NCBI GenBank assembly: GCA_016776905.1 | Contig: JADHSM010000006.1 | Location: 1-64,000, forward strand | DNA from: Planctomycetota bacterium | Lineage (GTDB): Bacteria; Planctomycetota; UBA8108; UBA1146 | DNA: 64,000 nucleotides | Direction: 5' to 3' | Shown: positions 54,999 through 63,012 of the stretch, piece after piece | Position numbering within the stretch: the stretch's first letter is position 1 | Layout of the letters: every line of letters begins with the position of its first letter | The notes under the pieces: model-generated | What the model was told of the DNA's origin: nothing | Databases searched by the model: none | The model's input: the letters and a program-made list of their open reading frames with translations, nothing else | Program-made: the position numbers and the translations under genes

Positions 54999-55975
54999 GC
55001 GTTATTAAAGGGATCCCAGCCCGGAGTGGCTGCATCTGTCGACGGAATGTCGACAGGTGTTCCCTTCGATGTCGCTTCGAGAACTGGGCCTTTTTCATTG
55101 GCAGGAATGAATTCGCCGATCCAGTGCCACTCGGTTCCCGATTCTTGAGCGATAGCCTCAACCTTGTCTGATTCAGCGGGATCAATGCCGAGTAGTAATT
55201 CATAGTCTTCACCGCCCCCCAAGACTTGTTTGAGGTTGGGAGAAGCGGCACTTGAAACAAGGGACTCGAGTTCTACTTGGGCAGAGAGTTGGCTCGCTAG
55301 GCATACTCGGTGCAGATCCAATGCTAAACCGTCGCTGATATCGATGGCTGTTGGGGGCCGGCTCAGTGCCGGCGCCAGTTCTGCGACAAAATTTTGTCGG
55401 CATGCGGGTGATCTCCATGGGTCTGGCGATTCATCTGTGAGGCCCTGGTTGAGATGCTCCAGTGCTTTCGCGGCGGAACCGGGTGAACCCGTGACGCCGA
55501 TTCTGTCTCCCAGTTGCGCACGATCCCTCCTCCAGCACCGTGCTTCCTCGACATATCCGAGAACAGTCGCATGGAGAGAGAGAGAGTTTGGGTTTCGTGC
55601 AACATTTCCACCCATAAGGCAAATCTGTAAGCGCTCTATTTCAGCATCAAGCCCACGCCAAAAGTCTTCACCGAGAAAGCCTGGCAACTCCGGTGTCTCC
55701 ACGGAAAGAATCAGACCACTCGCCTTGGCACCCATTGCGCTGAGATCACTGACGCTGCCTCGCACGAGTCGTCGGGCTAATATTTCGGGGGGGCACCATG
55801 ACTGAAGCGCATCAAAGGTGAAGTGTTGTCCGCTGACGAGAGCGTCTACGGAAACCACGAGTGAACTATTTTCGGGAGGTTTTATCAAAGCGGCATCATC
55901 ACCCGGACCATAGACAGCATTTTCAGGGTGCTGGCGTGGTGAGATATAGTGCTGTACCCATTGCTGTTCGTTCAC
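54995..55975 (-). CDS. thiL: Thiamine-monophosphate kinase
   Basis: ThiL makes thiamine pyrophosphate from thiamine monophosphate. The AIR-synthase-like fold is visible: VYGPGDDAALI, VVSVDALVSGQHFTF, RLVRGSVSDLSAMGAKASGLILS, LMGGNVARN, IDISDGLALDLHRVC and GGGEDYELLLG. It starts at GTG 55975, overlapping the stop of the antiporter gene (GTGA), so the two are co-transcribed. It is 326 residues, normal for ThiL. Confidence 0.94.
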   Translation of the reverse strand: MNEQQWVQHYISPRQHPENAVYGPGDDAALIKPPENSSLVVSVDALVSGQHFTFDALQSWCPPEILARRLVRGSVSDLSAMGAKASGLILSVETPELPGFLGEDFWRGLDAEIERLQICLMGGNVARNPNSLSLHATVLGYVEEARCWRRDRAQLGDRIGVTGSPGSAAKALEHLNQGLTDESPDPWRSPACRQNFVAELAPALSRPPTAIDISDGLALDLHRVCLASQLSAQVELESLVSSAASPNLKQVLGGGEDYELLLGIDPAESDKVEAIAQESGTEWHWIGEFIPANEKGPVLEATSKGTPVDIPSTDAATPGWDPFNNA

Positions 55976-57633
55976 GACGAAGATTCAGTTTCGTCCAGTT
56001 GGGACTGCGAGATTCCTGCTTCAGGAGATCCCGGCACAGGTGCCGGAAGTTCTTGTATCAACAGCAGATCTATCTCTTCCTGAACATCTCTGAGGGCCTC
56101 TTCTGAGAGAAGACCTTCTCTGAAAGCTTGTTCCACAGCACTTCTTTGGCGATGAAGGAGTCTTATCATGACGCCACGAACTTGTTCCGCTGCGAACTCC
56201 GGATGATCTTCCAATACCTGCCGAAGATCATCGTGAATGTTTTCCCGAATACGAATCAATCTTGAACGTATCGATTCGACCCGGGTGAAGTCTATTTCGG
56301 TGGTCTTCGCGATATCCGTCAAACCCTCCAAGGCGGTTTCTACAGCGATGGAGCGAGCCTGATGCCGTTCCCAGCGTCGACGACCTTCCAACCGTTTGGT
56401 GATCCCTAGCTTTTTCAGAAGAAGTTGTATGGTGGTGCCTTGTACCAACATGGAAAGCATCACGACTCCTGCGACGACCGCTTGCATGGTGGGTGCAGTC
56501 TCCTGCATGTTGGCAGATCTGGAGATACCGAGTGCCAAAGCAATCGGTACTGCTCCTTTTAAGCCGCCCCAATGAATCACGTGCAGCCAAGATCGAGGAT
56601 AAGACTCTCTTACCGATTGATCGATACCGCCGATCGAGTAGGTCATGAGGGCGCGGGCGGCCACGCTAGCGAGCCATACCATGATGACGAGTTCTACATT
56701 TTGAGCGACAAGTACGGGATCCACTGCAAAACCAAGAGCGAGGAATGCGATCGAGTTTGCGACAAATGAGACGACTTCCCACGTTAATCCCATACTCATT
56801 TGAGTCGTGGCATTCATAGAATTTCTTAAGCCGGAATTCCCCACCATCAACCCAGCGAAGACCACTGCAATCACCCCTGAAGATTCAAGTCTCTCGGCAA
56901 TGAGGTACGAGCCATAGGCGAGTAGGAAGGAGAAGAGTACTTCGACCATTCGTTCATCGATGCGTTGCAGGATCCAATTGACCAGTGATCCGAGTGAGAG
57001 TCCGACGAGTGCGCCAAGTCCTACCATTCGAATAAAGATCAGAATGCTTTCTGGCACACTCACTTCTGACCATCCCAGATCGATCCCTCGCAAGAGGAGG
57101 AAATAGAGAACCACGACCAATCCATCGTTAAAGAGTGATTCGCCCTCGACGATGGTGGACAACTTTTTCTCGACACCTTGTTCTTTGAAGATGGCAAGGA
57201 CACTGACAGGGTCAGTCGGACTGACCATTGCTCCCAGAAGAAGAGCAAACTCCCAGGACCAGCCGGTGATGGCCTGAATGGCCGCTGAAGTGATCAAGAT
57301 GACTCCCAGTGTTCCTAGAAGTGCCATAGTCCCAATCAACCCAGAATTTTCGCGTAGTTTTTTAAAGGAGGTGTTCATCGCACCTTCGAAGAGCAGTGGA
57401 GGGAGCAGGACGAGGAAGATCACTTCTTCTGTCAATTCGAAGTGCCCTCCACCCGATGGAAGTACGCCCTGATGTCTCAACAGTCCTACCGTCGCCCCGG
57501 CGATGACCAGTCCCACGGTGTATGGGATTCTCCAGCGACGCGTCAAAATAGCGACGAGCATCGCCCCCAAAAGGAGCAGCAAGAGATCTTCCAAGATGGG
57601 TAGATTCAGACCCGCAGCAAAAAGGGTGGGCAT
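55972..57633 (-). CDS. CPA1-family Na+/H+ antiporter (NhaP type)
   Basis: This is a 553-residue antiporter. The start is set at ATG 57633, seven bases after AAAGGAG, 63 residues inside the track ORF. About 12 membrane helices are present, including LLLLLLGAMLVAIL, LPPLLFEGAMNT and FALLLGAMVSPTDPVSVLAIF (the PTDPVS motif of the ion path), then GVIAVVFAGLMVGN. The cytosolic tail of about 130 residues is helical and charged. It exchanges Na+ (or K+) for H+ across the inner membrane. It is the first gene of an operon with thiL. Confidence 0.9.
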   Translation of the reverse strand: MPTLFAAGLNLPILEDLLLLLLGAMLVAILTRRWRIPYTVGLVIAGATVGLLRHQGVLPSGGGHFELTEEVIFLVLLPPLLFEGAMNTSFKKLRENSGLIGTMALLGTLGVILITSAAIQAITGWSWEFALLLGAMVSPTDPVSVLAIFKEQGVEKKLSTIVEGESLFNDGLVVVLYFLLLRGIDLGWSEVSVPESILIFIRMVGLGALVGLSLGSLVNWILQRIDERMVEVLFSFLLAYGSYLIAERLESSGVIAVVFAGLMVGNSGLRNSMNATTQMSMGLTWEVVSFVANSIAFLALGFAVDPVLVAQNVELVIMVWLASVAARALMTYSIGGIDQSVRESYPRSWLHVIHWGGLKGAVPIALALGISRSANMQETAPTMQAVVAGVVMLSMLVQGTTIQLLLKKLGITKRLEGRRRWERHQARSIAVETALEGLTDIAKTTEIDFTRVESIRSRLIRIRENIHDDLRQVLEDHPEFAAEQVRGVMIRLLHRQRSAVEQAFREGLLSEEALRDVQEEIDLLLIQELPAPVPGSPEAGISQSQLDETESSS

Positions 57634-57886
57634 GATGAGGCTCCTTTCTGGGATTGAGAGTGCCCGCAACCCGCTCTCAGAGCAAGAGCCGTTGTTGTCG
57701 CTCTTGTATTCCGCATTCAGATCTTTCGGTATCGCTGTCGCCTCGATACGAGTTTGACGACAGAGTGAGGGAACCCTGATGCGCTTCGGCTCGGTTGGGG
57801 ACACTGATATTCCAGAAGTCATGGGGATGAGCAGAGATTTTTGGGTGTAAACTCAAATCAGTGGTCGAAGAAGGAAGGTTCAGGTG

Positions 57887-59038
57887 ATGACGGCAGAATC
57901 CAAATCCCCCGGCAAGGCCTGCCTAGGGGGCATTCTTGGCATCATGATTTCCTTGACGTACTCCGGTTGTTTTTCCGTTGAAGAACCGGTCTCCGTTCAG
58001 GATGGAGCGGGTCGAGACTGGCAAAGCGAAGTGGAAAAAGAGTTGGTCATCTCGGGGCTCCGAGAAGGTGACCCCTGGTCACTGGCACATCTTCATCTCG
58101 CTCTTCCCGAAGAGTCTGAATTACAAAATTCTCGGGACCAACTCCACCAGCTTCTTTCTGATATTGATTCTGTTATTCCTATCCATGGTGATCATGGCGA
58201 ACGGGGAGAGCAGCATCCTCATCTCTTACTGAGGACGGGTGTCTTGTTGCAAGGGCCTGAGATTTCGGAGGCTCTTCGAAACAGGACACAACAGGAACTC
58301 TCTAAAACTTCATATGTGAAAGAATGGCGTGCGGTCAATGATTACGCATGGTTATTGGATGCCGCTGCCCGCTGTGGACTGAAGCGTCAAGTCCTCGTCC
58401 TTGACGGAACTTTGGGAGATCTCGTTGACGAAAGTATTCGTACTCTTGAACAAGGAGATGCGGTCATCTCGCCAATACTCGCAAAATCTCCCACGTTGGA
58501 AACCCGACGCCCCGCTGGATTGTCGGATCCTACGGTTGCAGGTTGTTGGGCTTTTACTTGTGGCGGCACTCATCTCTTAGGCGCTCTTGTGGAGTGTGCT
58601 CTCTCAGGCTTGATCCTTCCTGAAGACCGAAAACGTATCGATGCATTGTTGAGTAATTTTGAAAAACGACTCCGCTGGGATTTGAGCTATCGCCATTTGG
58701 AGCGTGATCGGGCGATTCGGGCAGGGAAATCTTCGAGAAAAGCTGATCGCAATTTTGGTCTCGCTCAGATCAAGGTTCTTGGGCACGGCCTCGAAGTATT
58801 GAGTCGTGCAAGAAGACTTTACCCCGAGGATTCGCAGGTATTCTCCTCCAGTATGAATCAGATGCTCCAGGAATTGGAAAACCTGTTTCTACCGGGGCGT
58901 TATCCGGGATTCGACCCTGTGGCTCTTCTTGAGCAAAAAGTGTCGATTGAGAATCCTGAAACTTGGGAGCGGGCTCACGGTGATTTGAGCCATCTCATTC
59001 GGGGACTCCGCTTGGCGAAGGATTCTTCAAAGTATTGA
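57887..59038 (+). CDS. Lipoprotein of unknown function
   Basis: This is a 383-residue lipoprotein starting at ATG 57887 (GTG 57884 is adjacent). The signal ends in MISLTYSGC. The mature part is mainly alpha-helical with segments such as DYAWLLDAAARCGLK and VAGCWAFTCGGTHLLGALVECA, perhaps an alpha/alpha toroid. It ends with a conserved-looking HGDLSHLIRGLRL. No family is recognised. The next gene follows after a gap with tandem repeats. Confidence 0.6.
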   Translation: MTAESKSPGKACLGGILGIMISLTYSGCFSVEEPVSVQDGAGRDWQSEVEKELVISGLREGDPWSLAHLHLALPEESELQNSRDQLHQLLSDIDSVIPIHGDHGERGEQHPHLLLRTGVLLQGPEISEALRNRTQQELSKTSYVKEWRAVNDYAWLLDAAARCGLKRQVLVLDGTLGDLVDESIRTLEQGDAVISPILAKSPTLETRRPAGLSDPTVAGCWAFTCGGTHLLGALVECALSGLILPEDRKRIDALLSNFEKRLRWDLSYRHLERDRAIRAGKSSRKADRNFGLAQIKVLGHGLEVLSRARRLYPEDSQVFSSSMNQMLQELENLFLPGRYPGFDPVALLEQKVSIENPETWERAHGDLSHLIRGLRLAKDSSKY

Positions 59039-59092
59039 TGTGATGTTGGGTCTGTATGGGGGACTTGTTGATCCACGAGATTATGGGACGAT

Positions 59093-59149
59093 GTTACCCA
59101 GAGAAGACAAGGTTACCCAGAGAAGACAAGGTTACCCAGAGAAGACAAG
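59093..59149. repeat. Three perfect 19-bp tandem repeats
   Basis: GTTACCCAGAGAAGACAAG occurs three times without mismatch in the gap between the lipoprotein and the aminotransferase. Confidence 0.95.
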
Positions 59150-59253
59150 GATTGATTTCCCAGCATTTGGACTTGGAATAGGGTCGATCACGTCGGCCCA
59201 GAGCGTTGTTTCGACAAACATACTTTTCTCATGGAATCAAACATGGAGGCGCA

Positions 59254-60423
59254 ATGGTTTCCCACAGATTGAATCAGCTCGGAGCTTATGCCATGGCTGC
59301 CGTTCGGCAGAAAACAGCAGATCTTGAAGCGCGTGGTTTTTCACCGGTAGATCTTGGGATGGGGGATCCCTCCCGCCCGACCCCAGAGTTGATTCGCAAG
59401 GCATGTGCGGAAGCGGTCGAGAAACATGCCGCGAGTGGGTATCCACCCTTTGCAGGAGGAGCCCCCTTTAAGGAAACTGTCGCTCGTTGGTTTGAAAACC
59501 GATTTGGGGTTTCACTCTGTCCAGAGACGATGTTGATCTCCTCGGTGGGTTCGAAGGAGTCCATTTTTCATCTTCCCGAGGCCTTTGTCGATCCGGGTGA
59601 TGTCGTGATCTGTCCTGATCCCGGTTATCCGCCTTATGCGGGAGGGGCGCTGTTCGCTGAGGGAACTCCCTATTATGCGGCCGTCAATCATGCGACCGAT
59701 TTTCTTCCGGATCTGGAAAGCATTCCGGATGAGATGGCCGACAAAGCAAAAATATTTTGGTTAACGACGCCTTCGAGTCCCTCTGGAAAGATCGCCTCAC
59801 TCGAATACCTCGAGAAGTGGATCCAGTGGTGTAAAGAACGAGACATTATTGCTTGTAGCGACGAAGCTTATTCGGAGATCTATTTTGGTGATCCTCCGCA
59901 TTCCGCACTGGAAGTTTCCACGGAAGGGGTCTTGGTTTTCAATTCCTTGTCCAAGCGCTCTGCCATGACTGGGTATCGAGTGGGTTGGGTTGCGGGCGAT
60001 GCGGAATTGATCGCTCCGTACCGAAAATTGAAAGCGAACATCGATACCGGCACGCCGTGGTTTATCCAAGATGCAGCAATCGCGGCATATTCGGATGAAT
60101 CACATGTTCAATTGATGAGAGATGAGTATCGGGTACGACGCGATCTGTTTGTCGCTGCGTTCGAAAAGGCGGGTTTACCTCGCTGTGAACCGGATGCCTC
60201 TATGTACGTTTGGCAGCGAGCTCCGGAAGGCGTTTCCAGTGCCGATCTCGCCGAAGCTTTACTCGATGAGAAAATCCTAGCGGTGACGATTCCGTCTTCT
60301 GCTCTGGTCGGAAATGCGTCCCTGCATGGGCCTGGAGAACAATTTGTGAGATTGTCGATGGTGGCGAATTGGGAAGACAGCCAGAGATTAGCGAATGCCA
60401 TCGAGAATCATCTGAGACTCTAA
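59254..60423 (+). CDS. Class I PLP-dependent aminotransferase (DapC/DapL-like)
   Basis: The start is set at ATG 59254 after GGAGG, giving 389 residues. Fold type I aminotransferase features are VDLGMGDPSRPTP, ICPDPGYPPYAGGALF, IIACSDEAYSEIYF and the PLP-lysine motif FNSLSKRSAMTGYRVGW. The sequence resembles succinyldiaminopimelate or LL-diaminopimelate aminotransferases of lysine/peptidoglycan synthesis; exact substrate is not certain. It is convergent with the next gene, overlapping it by four bases. Confidence 0.88.
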   Translation: MVSHRLNQLGAYAMAAVRQKTADLEARGFSPVDLGMGDPSRPTPELIRKACAEAVEKHAASGYPPFAGGAPFKETVARWFENRFGVSLCPETMLISSVGSKESIFHLPEAFVDPGDVVICPDPGYPPYAGGALFAEGTPYYAAVNHATDFLPDLESIPDEMADKAKIFWLTTPSSPSGKIASLEYLEKWIQWCKERDIIACSDEAYSEIYFGDPPHSALEVSTEGVLVFNSLSKRSAMTGYRVGWVAGDAELIAPYRKLKANIDTGTPWFIQDAAIAAYSDESHVQLMRDEYRVRRDLFVAAFEKAGLPRCEPDASMYVWQRAPEGVSSADLAEALLDEKILAVTIPSSALVGNASLHGPGEQFVRLSMVANWEDSQRLANAIENHLRL

Positions 60424-61004
60424 TCGCTGTTCTGTGATTTCTTAGACTCGGCGGAGAGGAGCTCGAAGGCTTTTTTCAGCGCGTCCGGATGTGCGATGTC
60501 ATTCAGACCCTCCAGTAGCTCTTGAAGCTCCTGGACCGTGCAACCGCAGCGTAATGCTCCTCGTAAGTGAGAATGAAAAGGTGTCATACGCATCTGGCCA
60601 AGAAGAGAACTGATCGCGAGTTTTTCGAGATCGCGGGTTTCCCAACTGGAAGATGGCATGACGGTTCCATAGGCAAAATTGAGGATCCAAGATTCCAGAT
60701 CCGGATGTCGTTGCCGAAGGGAGTCCCGCACTTTATCGGAGGCTGCCCCGTACACCTCTTGAAAAATATTTCTCGGAGGGGACAGCGTGATTCTTTGGAC
60801 GGTCTCGAGAGACGAAACTTCGATATGCCCAAGAATCTCCACTGCTCCAGGGAAACCACTGTAGGGGATCGACTGGAGTATGACTTCGACGACATCTTCC
60901 ACTTTGGATTCGCTCAGAGCCGAAGTGAGGGCCTTTATGGGAGCCAGGCGCTCAGGGGCCGCCAAAGAGAAAGTGAGTCGACAACAGGTCAGGTTTGCTT
61001 TCAT
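60420..61004 (-). CDS. Carboxymuconolactone decarboxylase-like protein
   Basis: I set the start at ATG 61004, nine bases after GAGGAG on the minus strand, so the upstream track start is probably SD sequence. The 194-residue product has a CMD-like core (LQSIPYSGFPGAVEIL; LEKLAISSLLGQMRMTPFHSHLRGALRCGCTVQELQELL). The CxxC active site of AhpD-type peroxidases is not present; only CGC occurs in that region. Function is therefore uncertain. Confidence 0.75.
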   Translation of the reverse strand: MKANLTCCRLTFSLAAPERLAPIKALTSALSESKVEDVVEVILQSIPYSGFPGAVEILGHIEVSSLETVQRITLSPPRNIFQEVYGAASDKVRDSLRQRHPDLESWILNFAYGTVMPSSSWETRDLEKLAISSLLGQMRMTPFHSHLRGALRCGCTVQELQELLEGLNDIAHPDALKKAFELLSAESKKSQNSD

Positions 61005-61182
61005 CGTTAGAATCTCCTCAGAAATCTCCATTGCCCCTCTGCGACGTGATCAGCATAACTGAATTACGATATTCATGTCCCATCTCCCGTAATTCTGTAA
61101 GGATCCTGAGACCGACTTCTTGCTCATGGGGGGCTGGGAGATTACTCTCCCCGATGGGTCGATCTTTCGAACGGGGGAATTT

Positions 61183-62013
61183 ATGGACGGGTCCAATCGC
61201 ACACGTCGCCTAGCCTTCATCAATCAGAAGGGTGGAGTTGGAAAAACGACTCTTGCCTTCAATTGCGCTGCAGGGTACGCCCAGGCGGGATATCGAGTCC
61301 TTTTGGTGGATCTGGATCCTCAGGCTCATCTGACCACATCTCTCGCCAGCTCTTTTCAAGATTCGAGTCTGGAGAGAATCGGAGACCACACGATCGAGGC
61401 TGCGTTGAGGCGCGAGAAAAGCCTTGAGGAGTGTATCTTTGAAGTGCCGGCAGAGGCTTTTTCGTTGGTTCCCTCCAGTATCGATTTGTCCTACGCTGAA
61501 AATGAGATGTCTCAGGAATTGGGACGAGAACTGCTTCTTCGAGACGCCCTCGATACGCTACCTGATGACCGATTCGATCTGATTCTTCTCGATTGTCCTC
61601 CTTCTCTAGGATTACTCTCGATTAACGCGTTGGTTGCTGCGGATGAAGTGATCGTCCCGGTGCAGGCGGAATATCTCGCTCTCCAAGGAATGGTGCAGTT
61701 AGGGAAGATCATTGAACTGGTCCAACAACGGCTGCATCCGCAGTTGAAGTGGCGAGTGGTGGTCCCCACGATGGTCGATTTCAGAACTCGACTTTCCCGT
61801 GATGTGATCGAAGAACTGCGTCGCCATTATCCGGAGTGGGTGACGCAATCCTTGATCCATTCAAGGGTCAAAGTTGCGGAAGCGCCTTCATTTGGGCTCT
61901 CTATTTTCGGCCATGATCCTCATGGACCTGCAGCAGGGGAGATCAAGAACCTGTGCGAGGAAATCGTCGAAAAACTGGACATCCCTTCACCTGTTCTCGA
62001 TCCGGGAGTCTGA
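61183..62013 (+). CDS. parA: ParA/Soj-type chromosome-partitioning ATPase
   Basis: ParA ATPases bind DNA cooperatively and drive segregation with ParB. The deviant Walker A FINQKGGVGKTTLAFN, DLDPQAHLTTSL and LLDCPPSLGLLSINALVAADEVIVPVQAEYLALQG are visible, followed by VKVAEAPSFGLSIF. I favour ATG 61183 (276 residues); ATG 61126 is possible but lacks an SD. No parB gene follows; instead a small basic protein and HU do, so it may serve nucleoid or cargo organisation. Confidence 0.92.
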   Translation: MDGSNRTRRLAFINQKGGVGKTTLAFNCAAGYAQAGYRVLLVDLDPQAHLTTSLASSFQDSSLERIGDHTIEAALRREKSLEECIFEVPAEAFSLVPSSIDLSYAENEMSQELGRELLLRDALDTLPDDRFDLILLDCPPSLGLLSINALVAADEVIVPVQAEYLALQGMVQLGKIIELVQQRLHPQLKWRVVVPTMVDFRTRLSRDVIEELRRHYPEWVTQSLIHSRVKVAEAPSFGLSIFGHDPHGPAAGEIKNLCEEIVEKLDIPSPVLDPGV

Positions 62014-62131
62014 TCCTCGATCACTTTCGTTGATTTCCACTTCAGTGGTGCGTTCTTCTTGCCGAAGTATGGGGTATCGGGTCGAGATTCCGACCTGGAT
62101 CGCGTAGGCACACCTAACCACTGGAGGACTC

Positions 62132-62407
62132 ATGGCGAGACCTGTAAACCAAGAAGAACTCGATTTCCTAAAAGCCATCGAGGATTACAAGAAAAAAGGC
62201 GACAAGCTGTTCTTATCCTGGACTGAGGTTCTCTCTATCGTCAAGGGTTTGGGCTATAGCCGCACTTTACGTGCAAAGAACAACAAGAAGACGGAGACCG
62301 TCAAGGCCTCACAGACCGCCAAATCACAGTCTGCTAAATCACAGTCTGCCAAATCAAAGGGAAAGACCCCGGCAAAAGCGAAGAAATCCGCCCTTAAATC
62401 GGCCTAA
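62132..62407 (+). CDS. Small Lys/Ala-rich basic protein
   Basis: This is a 91-residue protein starting at ATG 62132 after GGAGG. The N-terminal 55 residues look folded (ELDFLKAIEDYKKKGDKLFLSWTEVLSIVKGLGY). The C-terminal tail is histone-H1-like (AKSQSAKSQSAKSKGKTPAKAKKSALKSA) with three in-frame 15-bp repeats. It may bind DNA with the tail. It lies between parA and the HU gene. Confidence 0.7.
   Translation: MARPVNQEELDFLKAIEDYKKKGDKLFLSWTEVLSIVKGLGYSRTLRAKNNKKTETVKASQTAKSQSAKSQSAKSKGKTPAKAKKSALKSA
62311..62355 (+). repeat. Three 15-bp in-frame repeats in the basic protein
   Basis: ACAGTCTGCYAAATC occurs twice plus one diverged copy (ACAGACCGCCAAATC), coding for the repeated SQSAK pentapeptide of the tail. 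Confidence 0.9.
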
Positions 62408-62419
62408 GGGGTCCTTTGT

Positions 62420-62496
62420 GGGGGGCTAACGGGACTTTGCTATATAAGTCCTTATGCTGACGAGAGAAACGTCAATTCTCGTCGTTGCGAGCCCCC
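62420..62496 (+). ncRNA. Candidate structured RNA with a three-way junction
   Basis: Three perfect helices nest: P1 GGGGGCT/AGCCCCC (extended by AAC/GTT beyond a 3-base bulge), P2 GGACTT/AAGTCC with an 8-base loop, and P3 GACGAGA/TCTCGTC with an 11-base loop. They form a compact three-way junction between the basic-protein gene and HU. No U-run follows P1, so it is not a terminator. I cannot assign it to a known RNA family. The orientation is taken from the flanking genes. Confidence 0.5.
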
Positions 62497-62582
62497 AACT
62501 TAGATGATAGCCTCGATGTCACAAGTTGAGGTGGTATCTGAAAATAGGTCTTTTACCCTGTTATAGGATACTTCCCGCTTCC

Positions 62583-62624
62583 GTCAAAAATATCTGATGC
62601 CGTTTTCCGGAGAGGATTTTTGAC
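62583..62624 (+). promoter_or_regulatory. Inverted repeat upstream of the HU gene
   Basis: GTCAAAAAT and ATTTTTGAC are perfect 9-bp inverted repeats separated by 24 bases, ending about 40 bp before the HU start codon. They could be an operator or a leader hairpin. Confidence 0.45.
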
Positions 62625-62662
62625 ATAAGTGACGTAGGCCTGTTGAGTTAGGATCTTTATTC

Positions 62663-62998
62663 ATGAATACCATCACCAAGAGAGACCTCGTGCAGCGAAT
62701 TTCAGAAACGACTGGAGTTCAGCAACAAAAAGCCAAAGAGGTTATCCAGCACTTTTTAGACGCCATTATTCAGGAGCTCTCCGATGGAAATCGTCTCGAA
62801 TTTCGTGATTTCGGAGTCTTTGAACCGAAATCAAAAGCCGCTCGTATGGCAAGGAATCCTCGGACCGGTGACAGGATCGCTGTCCCTGAAAAGGTGACCG
62901 TCAAATTCAAGTCCGGTCGAATGATGAAGGAACGTCTTCAACCTGAAGGCCCGGAGTTGTCCCAAGAAACCAACGGTCTTCCTCCGATGACTCCCTGA
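62663..62998 (+). CDS. HU/IHF-family DNA-binding protein
   Basis: This is a 111-residue nucleoid-associated protein. The HU/IHF fold is evident: ITKRDLVQRISETTGVQQQKAKEVIQHFLDAI, GNRLEFRDFGVFEPK and the beta-arm RMARNPRTGDRIAVPEKVTVKFKSGRMM with the conserved Arg-Asn-Pro. A C-terminal extension of about 15 residues is rich in Pro and Glu. Its long upstream leader is structured. It bends DNA non-specifically or at sites (IHF-like); the two cannot be told apart here. Confidence 0.92.
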   Translation: MNTITKRDLVQRISETTGVQQQKAKEVIQHFLDAIIQELSDGNRLEFRDFGVFEPKSKAARMARNPRTGDRIAVPEKVTVKFKSGRMMKERLQPEGPELSQETNGLPPMTP

Positions 62999-63012
62999 CC
63001 CTGTCCGCTAAG

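Noticed and set aside
61120-61182. N-terminal extension of ParA
   Set aside because: The upstream ATG 61126 and TTG 61120 have no Shine-Dalgarno and ParA proteins normally begin shortly before the Walker A strand; kept only as an alternative start.
62456-62473. Hammerhead-ribozyme-like string CTGACGAGAGAAAC
   Set aside because: It has CUGANGA and GAAA, but only a GA dinucleotide for stem II and no room for a closed stem III. The bases pair better in helix P3 of the three-way junction.
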